The notes beneath the pieces were generated by a model. It had not been told where the DNA came from. It did no database searches and saw nothing but the letters and a program-made list of their open reading frames with translations. From Cyanobacteria bacterium M_surface_7_m2_037 (GTDB lineage: Bacteria; Cyanobacteriota; Cyanobacteriia; PCC-6307; Cyanobiaceae): a stretch of DNA of 6,583 bases. The first letter of the stretch is position 1; the number at the start of each line of letters is the position of its first letter. A program made the position numbers and the translations under genes. Where the stretch lies: NCBI GenBank assembly GCA_016882585.1, contig VGPP01000095.1, forward strand, positions 1-6,583. The letters are read 5' to 3'. Below, piece by piece: positions 1 to 5,326 of this stretch.

Positions 1-1570
1 GGTCGCGGGCCTGATCCAGCCACCACTGCCGCTGCCCATCGCTCAGGGCCACCACACCGGAGCCATCGATCCAGCGATCGCACAGGCCGATGATCACCTC
101 TGGTGCCCCTTTGCTGATCAGCAGCCGTGATGATCCACTGGCGCTGCTGCCGAGGGGGCCCTGCAGCTCGGCGCGGGGATCCTCGATCCACACCGCCATC
201 AGCTGGCGCTCGGAGCTGAAGGGGATTTCGGCGGCCCGCCGGTAGTGGCTGCGCAGCTCGAAATCATCGATGCCGGCCTTGAGGGCCACCACCGACAGGG
301 CGCCTTCGGTGGGATCGCCTAGGATGTCCCAGCTGCCATCGGCCAGCTGCTTGTGCTCGGCATCGCTGCAGAGCACGCCGGCCTGCAGCAGCAGGGTGCG
401 GGCACCGGCGGCGCTGCCGGCGCTGGCGCCGGCGGGCACGTCCAGCGCGCTGGCGGTCATGCTGCCGCTGGGGTCGTAGCCCTGGCCGCTCACGCTCACC
501 CGTTCGGTGCCCACCCGCAGTTCCTGCACCACCTGGCGGTTCTGGGTGAGGGTGCCGGTTTTGTCGGAGCAGATCACCGTCACCGAGCCCAGGCCCTCCA
601 CCGCCGGCAGGCGCCGGATCAGTGCGGCGCGGCGCACCATGCGCTGGGTGCCGATCGCCAGGGTCACCGTGATCACCGCCGGCAGACCCTCCGGCACGAT
701 CGCCACCGCCATCGACAGCGACACCTCCAGCAGGTTCATCGGGTCCTGCCCGAGCAGCAGGCCAATGCCCACCATCACCGCCACCAGGGTCAGGGCGCTG
801 CCCACCAGCACCTTGGCCAGACTGTCGAGCCGCTCCTGCAGCGGCGTGCTTTCACCGCCGGCGGTGTTGATCAGTTCAGCGATCTGGCCCAGTTCGGTGG
901 CCATACCGGTGGCGCTCACCAGCGCCACACCGCGGCCGCGCACCACCTCGGTGCCCTGGAACAGGCAGTTCTGGCGCTCTAGCACCGGTGTGGCCTCATC
1001 CAGCACCAGCTCGGCCTTCTTGAACACCGCTTCCGCTTCGCCGGTGAGCGCCGCCTCGCGCACCCCCAGATCGGCGGCCTCCAGCAGGCGTGCATCGGCG
1101 GGCACCCGATCGCCGGCCTCCAGCCGGATCAGATCACCGGGCACCAGCTCTTCGCTGCCCACCCGCTGCCACTGGCCATCCCGGCGCACCTGCACCATGG
1201 GTTGCGCCATGTCGCGCAGGGCCAGCAGGGCCTGCTGCGCCTTGCTTTCCTGCAGATACCCCAGCAGGCCATTGAGCACCACGATCACCAGGATCGCGAT
1301 CGCATCCTTGGGAAATTCCCGCTGATGCAGCGACACCGCCGCTGACACGGCTGCCACCGCCAGCAGCATGATCAGCATCACGTTGCTGAACTGATCCCAA
1401 AGGATCTGCCAGGCGCTGCGCCCTTCGGACAGTTCGAGCTTGTTCGGGCCGGATGCCGCCAGTCGCCGTGCTGTTTCAGCCGTGGTGAGTCCGTCGCGGC
1501 TGGCCTTCAGCTGCTGCAGACAGGCCTCAGCCGATAAGGCGTGCCACTGAACGTCCGGCGACTTGCCCAA
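1..1570 (-). CDS. P-type cation-transporting ATPase, P2A (Ca2+-ATPase-like), 3' end outside the window
   Basis: Membrane cation pump driven by ATP through a phospho-aspartate intermediate. The visible 523 residues hold the cation-ATPase N-terminal region (about 8-50), helices M1-M2 (about 62-106), the actuator domain with TGEA at 176-179, M3-M4 with VPEGLPAV (292-299), the phosphorylation motif DKTGTLTQN with Asp336, and nucleotide-domain landmarks GDPTEGAL (418-425), FSSER (451-455) and KGAPEV (487-492). The PEGLP signature and the sequence leading to DKTGT resemble SERCA/PMR1/PacL-type pumps, so Ca2+ is the likeliest substrate; M5 and M6, which would decide this, are outside the window. The actuator loop reads TGEA rather than the canonical TGES. 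An Ala/Gly/Ser-rich stretch (about 380-391) interrupts the nucleotide domain. The TTG at 1570 is chosen because an in-frame stop lies just upstream (1583-1585) and no ATG or GTG precedes the conserved WHALS region; AGAAGG lies very close before it. Family identity is firm; ion specificity is inferred. Confidence 0.95.
   Translation of the reverse strand, partial: MGKSPDVQWHALSAEACLQQLKASRDGLTTAETARRLAASGPNKLELSEGRSAWQILWDQFSNVMLIMLLAVAAVSAAVSLHQREFPKDAIAILVIVVLNGLLGYLQESKAQQALLALRDMAQPMVQVRRDGQWQRVGSEELVPGDLIRLEAGDRVPADARLLEAADLGVREAALTGEAEAVFKKAELVLDEATPVLERQNCLFQGTEVVRGRGVALVSATGMATELGQIAELINTAGGESTPLQERLDSLAKVLVGSALTLVAVMVGIGLLLGQDPMNLLEVSLSMAVAIVPEGLPAVITVTLAIGTQRMVRRAALIRRLPAVEGLGSVTVICSDKTGTLTQNRQVVQELRVGTERVSVSGQGYDPSGSMTASALDVPAGASAGSAAGARTLLLQAGVLCSDAEHKQLADGSWDILGDPTEGALSVVALKAGIDDFELRSHYRRAAEIPFSSERQLMAVWIEDPRAELQGPLGSSASGSSRLLISKGAPEVIIGLCDRWIDGSGVVALSDGQRQWWLDQARD
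74..81. repeat. HIP1 octamer palindrome
   Basis: Perfect GCGATCGC, the highly iterated palindrome typical of many cyanobacterial genomes. Here it lies inside the P-type ATPase coding region. It supports a cyanobacterial origin but is not proof. Confidence 0.6.
1296..1303. repeat. HIP1 octamer palindrome
   Basis: Second perfect GCGATCGC in the window, also inside the ATPase gene (near the M2 coding region). Several one-mismatch relatives containing CGATCG occur elsewhere in the window. Confidence 0.6.
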
Positions 1571-1614
1571 GGCCTTCTGGAGCTACTTGCTAGAGGGCCA
1601 TCCTCGCTGGACTC

Positions 1615-1655
1615 AACTGATCTGGCTTCGAACTGGAGGCTCCCGCCGATCAGTT
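1615..1655. repeat. Inverted repeat AACTGATC/GATCAGTT at the end of the lipoprotein gene
   Basis: Two perfect 8-base arms (1615-1622 and 1648-1655) flank a 25-base spacer. The right arm overlaps the lipoprotein stop codon (1650-1652), and the structure lies upstream of the ATPase start at 1570. It could be a hairpin that attenuates read-through from the lipoprotein gene into the ATPase gene, or an operator. No T-run follows on either strand, so a classic intrinsic terminator is not supported. Confidence 0.35.
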
Positions 1656-1967
1656 CGGAGCTTCGCCTTCAGCCTCAGCTTCTGCGGGCTGGGTGGTTGG
1701 TTTCATGTTGGCCCCGAGCTCGGTGCAGGCTCGGATTGGATCCACATCGGGGGCCAGGCCCAGCGCTTTGCGCAGGGCATCCATTTGGCTCACCGATTGC
1801 ATGTCGAGCGAGGCGGCAGCCTGCTCACAGGCGTTCTTTTTCAGGGCCTGGGTATCCGGAGGGCGGCAGCCACTGAGTGCGGCGCCACTCACAACAAGCG
1901 CCGTGGAGGCCATCCAGACCCGGCGATGCTGCAGGACATGTCCGAGCGGCTGCAGAGGATTGACCAC
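1650..1967 (-). CDS. Small predicted lipoprotein of unknown function
   Basis: 105 residues from a GTG start at 1967. The N-terminus has a basic segment (HRR, 14-16), a hydrophobic core (about 17-30) and a lipobox LSGC at 31-34, so Cys34 should be lipidated after signal peptidase II cleavage. The mature protein would be about 72 residues, with two more cysteines (Cys47 and Cys81) that could pair in the periplasm, a helix-prone middle, and an acidic Ala/Glu-rich tail (about 95-103). An ATG at codon 19 (1913) is a poor alternative start because it would remove the basic n-region. The gene points the same way as the ATPase gene, 79 bases upstream of it, so the two may be co-transcribed. I do not recognise the mature sequence. 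The lipobox is the main evidence that the frame is real; function is unknown. Confidence 0.7.
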   Translation of the reverse strand: MVNPLQPLGHVLQHRRVWMASTALVVSGAALSGCRPPDTQALKKNACEQAAASLDMQSVSQMDALRKALGLAPDVDPIRACTELGANMKPTTQPAEAEAEGEAPN

Positions 1968-2140
1968 GGGTGAAGGCAGTGAGATCGATCAACGCTAGAG
2001 AGGCGGAAAAGAGCTGCGTCTTGAGGCGTTTGAAAATGCAACTGGGCTTTTCAGTCGCTTCCGTTTGGTGGGCGGATCGTCACAGCTGTCGGCGTGGATC
2101 TCTGAAGATGAGCGTCTGCTGAGCCGCACGCTCCTCCTTA
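1968..2140. promoter_or_regulatory. Divergent intergenic spacer, probable promoters for the lipoprotein and GAP-family genes
   Basis: 173 bases between two head-to-head genes, so promoters for both strands should lie here. TTGAGG (2021-2026) and TTGAAA (2030-2035) resemble -35 boxes on the plus strand, but neither has a convincing -10 box at the right distance. I see no RNA gene. The ten bases before the ATG at 2141 read CTCCTCCTTA, so the plus-strand gene has no Shine-Dalgarno. Confidence 0.45.
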
Positions 2141-2842
2141 ATGCTGCCGTTCCACTGGCTCACCCAAACCCTGGCCTTCGGTCTGGGCATCTCGTTCAGC
2201 CCTCTCAACATTGCCCTGGTGGCTCTTTTGCTCCTGGGCAGCCAACCGCTGCGGCGCTGCGGCACCTTCCTCACGGGCTGGGTGCTCGCCAATGGCGGCG
2301 CTCTTAGCGCCGTGGTGTTGATCGGCGGGCGGCTGAGCTGGGCCATGCACCTCGGCAGCCGCGGCCAGATCTTGATCGATCTGATCGGTGCGGGGGCCTT
2401 AGTGGGGTTGGGCTTGTTTCAGCTCACGCCGGCCGTGGCCATTGGCGAGGAGAACTGGGCGATGCAGCTGATGACCCGGCTGCCAGAGCTTGATGGTCTT
2501 CCCCTGGTGGGGCTCGGGGCAGGGTGCGCCTTGGTGAGCCCGGAAAACCTGGTGTTCTACGTGAAAGAAGGCGGAATGTTGCTCACCAATCACACCAGCC
2601 TGCGCGGCGATCTGGAGGTGGGAGCCGTGTTTGTGGCCGTGACCGCCTCCTTGCTGCTGCTCCCACCGCTGCTCTGGATCGTGAATGGTGAGGGGCTGCG
2701 CGTGTCGCTCGAGCGCGTGAACGATTGGCTGGTGCACCGGGCCGAATGGCTGGTGGGCGTGTTTGCACTCGTGCTGGGCGTTTATCTCGGTTGGCAGGGC
2801 ATTGAGGGCTTGCATCATTTGACCCTGCTGGCCTCCGTTTAA
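2141..2842 (+). CDS. GAP/Sap-family (LysE superfamily) six-helix membrane protein
   Basis: 233-residue, strongly hydrophobic protein with about six membrane segments (roughly residues 8-32, 44-63, 78-98, 117-140, 160-182 and 203-222). The first helix with its SPLNIALVALLLLG segment, followed by a basic RR and GTFLTGWVLA, matches the GAP/Sap-type branch of the LysE superfamily, which contains small-molecule and lipid-associated exporters. The SPENL motif (133-137) sits where the second half of such proteins usually carries an NPKN-type motif. Substrate is unknown. ATG 2141 is the only possible upstream start, because TGA at 2120-2122 is in frame and no other start codon lies between. There is no Shine-Dalgarno. 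The gene is transcribed alone and ends just before a hairpin terminator. Assignment to the LysE superfamily is fairly secure; the exact subfamily is less so. Confidence 0.82.
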   Translation: MLPFHWLTQTLAFGLGISFSPLNIALVALLLLGSQPLRRCGTFLTGWVLANGGALSAVVLIGGRLSWAMHLGSRGQILIDLIGAGALVGLGLFQLTPAVAIGEENWAMQLMTRLPELDGLPLVGLGAGCALVSPENLVFYVKEGGMLLTNHTSLRGDLEVGAVFVAVTASLLLLPPLLWIVNGEGLRVSLERVNDWLVHRAEWLVGVFALVLGVYLGWQGIEGLHHLTLLASV

Positions 2843-2847
2843 GGCTG

Positions 2848-2873
2848 AACGCAGCCTGCTGCGTTGGTTTGAT
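2848..2873 (+). terminator. Intrinsic terminator after the GAP-family gene
   Basis: Perfect 7-bp stem AACGCAG/CTGCGTT (2848-2854 and 2859-2865) with a CCTG loop, starting five bases after the TAA stop and followed by the T-rich stretch GGTTTGATTTG. The T-rich side is on the plus strand, so it serves the GAP-family gene rather than the convergent regulator gene. The tract is interrupted by G and A, so efficiency may be moderate. Confidence 0.55.
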
Positions 2874-2898
2874 TTGTTCGCGGCTGATTGAGCGCGCC

Positions 2899-3327
2899 TT
2901 AGATGAAATACATCGCCTGCGCTTGCAGGCGCGCATCCCGTTCAGTGAGGAGATCCAAGAGGCTTGTGCTGTTGAGGAGTTGATCCCTTCGCAGGCGAAG
3001 CTCATCCCCGAGCGCACGGATCACCTGCAGCTCGTTGCTGCCTTGAGCCGGATCAGGCTGCTCAGCTGTGCCATCGAGGCAGGCGATCACGTCGGCCAGG
3101 CTGATCTGAGCAGCTGGCCTGGAGAGCGTGTAGCCACCGCGCGCGCCGCGGACGCTGCGCACGAACCCTGAGCGGCGCAGGCTGGTCATCATTTGCTCCA
3201 GGTAGCGCTCAGGGATGGCCTGCCTGGCAGCAATCTCGGCCACCTGCAGGAGCTCTCCGCTGGATTGCACATCCGCCAGCTCCATCAAGGCCTGCAGGCC
3301 ATACGTGGTTTTCGCACTGAACCCCAA
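2899..3327 (-). CDS. Rrf2-family transcriptional regulator without the Fe-S cysteine cluster
   Basis: 142-residue winged-helix DNA-binding protein of normal Rrf2 length. The N-terminus (FSAKTTYGLQALMELA, 3-18), the recognition region with IPERYLEQMMTSLRRSG (38-54) and the wing RGARGGYTLSR (60-70) are typical, followed by the long dimerisation helix. IscR, NsrR and RsrR carry ligand residues for an Fe-S cluster at about 90-105; here that region (AEQPDPAQGSNEL, 88-100) has no cysteine, and the only Cys in the protein is Cys83. It should therefore not bind a classical [2Fe-2S] cluster, and it resembles cluster-free members such as CymR in this respect. The TTG at 3327 is chosen because it gives the standard family N-terminus; an in-frame stop lies at 3349-3351 and no ATG or GTG intervenes. 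It is head to head with the SLC13 permease gene and may regulate that gene, itself, or both. Confidence 0.92.
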   Translation of the reverse strand: MGFSAKTTYGLQALMELADVQSSGELLQVAEIAARQAIPERYLEQMMTSLRRSGFVRSVRGARGGYTLSRPAAQISLADVIACLDGTAEQPDPAQGSNELQVIRALGDELRLRRDQLLNSTSLLDLLTERDARLQAQAMYFI

Positions 3328-3460
3328 TCGGGCTGGTAAGCGCAGCGATCAGTCTGTCATCCAAAGAACGGTAACGCGCTCGGAAATGAAGGATTCCCGC
3401 GTCCTGCGGCCGCAGGCTGCCCGCTGGGTCAATAACTTCGAAAATCCGATCTGAACACCG
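3328..3460. promoter_or_regulatory. Divergent spacer between the Rrf2 regulator and the SLC13 permease
   Basis: 133 bases that must hold the promoters of both genes if the TTG starts are right. TATCGT (3464-3469), just inside the annotated permease start, is a weak -10 candidate that would imply a later permease start; there is no convincing -35 partner. The clearest structure is the palindrome at 3403-3416. TTCGAA (3437-3442) is a short palindrome of low significance. Confidence 0.45.
3403..3416. promoter_or_regulatory. 14-bp perfect palindrome, candidate operator
   Basis: CCTGCGGCCGCAGG is self-complementary over all 14 bases and lies roughly midway between the two divergent start codons. 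Its position suits a site bound by a dimeric regulator such as the adjacent Rrf2 protein. Symmetry does not continue cleanly outward, whereas Rrf2 operators are usually longer, and GC-rich palindromes arise easily in GC-rich DNA. An operator role is therefore inference. Confidence 0.3.
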
Positions 3461-5296
3461 TTGTATCGTGGGCCCCTGCGTGCGCCTCCTGTGGCTGATC
3501 TCCTGCTTGCAGTGCTCCAGCCAGGGGCCCTGATCACCCTCTTGGTCCTGGTTGGGGCCGTCGTGTTGTTTGTTGGTGGCTGGCTTGCGCCCGAGCTCGT
3601 TGGTCTGCTGGCCGCGGCGCTGTTGATGGTCACGGGCGTGCTCAAGCCGTCTGAAGCCGTGGAGGGATTCGGAAGCCCGGCCTTGATCACCTTGATGGGC
3701 TTGTTCGCCCTCTCCGCTGGCTTGTTCCGCAGCGGTGGCCTGGATCGGTTGCGGGCCTTGATCGGCTCGGATGCCGTGCGCAGCCCCAAGCGGATGATCG
3801 CCGTGATGGTGGCCGCGGTGGGTCCGGTGTCGGCTTTTGTGCCCAACACCCCGATCGTGGCAAGCCTGCTGCCCGTGATTGAGGGCTGGTGCCAGCGCCG
3901 CCGCATTTCCCCCTCCAAGGTGCTGCTGCCGCTCTCGTTTGCCACGGTGCTGGGCGGCACCATGACCCTGCTGGGCAGTTCGGTGAATCTGCTGGCCAGT
4001 GAGGTGAGCAGCAAGCTTGGCTATGGGGCCTTCGGGTTGTTCAGCTTCACCCCCATCGGCATCGGGGTTTGGGCGATTGGTGGTGTTGTGATGCTGCTCC
4101 TGGCAGATCGCTTTCTGCCCGATCGCGGCACCGACGACGACGACCTGATTGCCTCGCTCTCAAGCAGTGGCTATCTCACCGAGGTGGAGATTCCCCCTGG
4201 CTCCGAGCTGATTGGTCAGTCGCTCCATGGCAGCCGCTTGCAGCGCCGCTTCGATGTCGACGTGCTGGAGCTGCACCGCGGCACGGAACGGTTCATGCCT
4301 CCGCTAGCCGACCGCACGCTGGTGCTGGGTGATCGCCTACTTCTTCGCTGCAGCCGCGAAGATCTGCTGCGCATCCAGCAGGACCACACCGTGGTGCTGG
4401 CTCCCACCTCGGAGGGCCTCAGCAGTCCCGATCAACAGAACAACCAGCGCATGGTGGAGGTGTTGCTGCCCTCCGGTTCGACCCTCGCCGGCGATTGCCT
4501 CCGGGATCTGCGCTTCCGTCAGCGTTACAACGTCACCGTTCTTGCCCTGCGCCGCGGCAATGAGGTGTTGCGCGAGCGGCTGGGCCGGGCTCAGCTCCGG
4601 GAGGGCGATGTGCTGCTGCTCCAGGGCCCAAAGGATGCCATCCGCGGCCTCCAAGCCAACAACGATTTGGTGGTGCTCGAGCAGCTGGAGAAGGATCTGC
4701 CCACGGTGAGCCGCAAGCGCGTGGCGCTGCTGATCGCCGTGCTGGTGATTGCGTTGCCGGGCTTTGATCTGATTCCCCTGGTGGCTTCGGTGCTGCTCGG
4801 CACGGTTGCGATGGTGGCTACCGGCTGCCTGCGCCCGGGCGAACTGCAGCGGGCGATTCGCCTCGATGTGATCCTGCTGCTGGGCTCCCTGGCCAGCTTC
4901 AGCGTGGCTCTGGAAAACACCGGCCTGGCAGCGGCTTTCGCCAAGGCCCTGCTGCTTGGGCTTGAAAGCTGGCCTGTGTATGGGGCTCTTTTGGTGGTGT
5001 TCCTGTTCACCACCCTGCTCACCGAGGTGATGAGCAATGCCGCCACGGTGGCCATGCTGATTCCGATCGCCGGCCAGCTCGCCCAGGGCCTCGGCCAGCC
5101 GCCGATGGCTTTCATCTACGCAGTGCTGTTCGGTGCCAGCCAGAGCTTCCTCAGCCCTGTGGGCTATCAGACCAACCTGATGGTGTTCGGCCCGGGTCGC
5201 TATCGCTTCCTCGATATCGCCCGCTACGGCTTCCCGCTCACCATCGCCATGACGATCACGGTGCCGTTCCTGATCTGCCGCTGGTTCGGGATTTAA
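3461..5296 (+). CDS. SLC13/DASS-family anion permease with two RCK_C (TrkA-C) domains
   Basis: 611-residue inner-membrane transporter. An N-terminal membrane half (about 20-215) and a C-terminal half (about 418-608) flank two cytoplasmic RCK_C domains (about 238-308 and 330-400), the arrangement of the SLC13-RCK_C permeases of bacteria and the SAC1/SLT proteins of algae. Family landmarks are FVPNTP (126-131) and MSNAATV (524-530) at the two substrate/Na+ loops, GGTMTLLGSSVNLL (165-178), and SPVGYQTNLMVFGPG (565-579). Relatives are usually annotated as Na+/sulfate or dicarboxylate symporters; the substrate here is not determined. The TTG at 3461 may be too early: GTG at 3491 and 3512 also precede the first helix, and none has a clear Shine-Dalgarno. 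The gene lies head to head with the Rrf2 regulator gene and 30 bases before the DUF2062 gene. The frame is intact. Confidence 0.93.
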   Translation: MYRGPLRAPPVADLLLAVLQPGALITLLVLVGAVVLFVGGWLAPELVGLLAAALLMVTGVLKPSEAVEGFGSPALITLMGLFALSAGLFRSGGLDRLRALIGSDAVRSPKRMIAVMVAAVGPVSAFVPNTPIVASLLPVIEGWCQRRRISPSKVLLPLSFATVLGGTMTLLGSSVNLLASEVSSKLGYGAFGLFSFTPIGIGVWAIGGVVMLLLADRFLPDRGTDDDDLIASLSSSGYLTEVEIPPGSELIGQSLHGSRLQRRFDVDVLELHRGTERFMPPLADRTLVLGDRLLLRCSREDLLRIQQDHTVVLAPTSEGLSSPDQQNNQRMVEVLLPSGSTLAGDCLRDLRFRQRYNVTVLALRRGNEVLRERLGRAQLREGDVLLLQGPKDAIRGLQANNDLVVLEQLEKDLPTVSRKRVALLIAVLVIALPGFDLIPLVASVLLGTVAMVATGCLRPGELQRAIRLDVILLLGSLASFSVALENTGLAAAFAKALLLGLESWPVYGALLVVFLFTTLLTEVMSNAATVAMLIPIAGQLAQGLGQPPMAFIYAVLFGASQSFLSPVGYQTNLMVFGPGRYRFLDIARYGFPLTIAMTITVPFLICRWFGI

Positions 5297-5326
5297 GCCC
5301 TCCGGCTGGCAAGGCGATCGATCAGG

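Noticed and set aside
353..982. Plus-strand His/Gln/Ala-rich frame (209 codons)
   Set aside because: Shadow of the ATPase gene; the composition is a by-product of GC-rich codons read on the other strand and there is no recognisable domain.
507..1325. Long plus-strand frame (272 codons) opposite the ATPase
   Set aside because: It is antisense to a continuous P-type ATPase with every catalytic motif. Its product is a low-complexity Ser/Arg/Thr/Ala mixture, as expected from the opposite strand of GC-rich coding DNA.
1874..1891. Hairpin TGAGTG/CACTCA in the lipoprotein signal region
   Set aside because: It lies inside codons for the repeated Ser-Gly residues of the signal peptide and has no T-run; best explained by coding constraint.
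1541..1973. Overlapping plus-strand frames of 101-136 codons across the lipoprotein gene
   Set aside because: The minus-strand frame has a clean signal peptide with a lipobox, whereas the plus-strand frames have no signal, domain or ribosome site.
1968..2140. Possible tRNA or small regulatory RNA in the divergent spacer
   Set aside because: No cloverleaf, no strong hairpin followed by a T-run, and no Yfr1-like ACTCCTCACAC motif could be found on either strand.
3349..4014. Minus-strand frame of 221 codons over the start of the permease gene
   Set aside because: It overlaps conserved SLC13 membrane helices, is Ser/Thr/Arg/Ala-rich without a domain, and would run through the regulator-permease spacer.
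4591..5115. Minus-strand frame of 174 codons inside the permease gene
   Set aside because: Antisense to the second RCK_C domain and the C-terminal membrane half; low-complexity composition and no domain.
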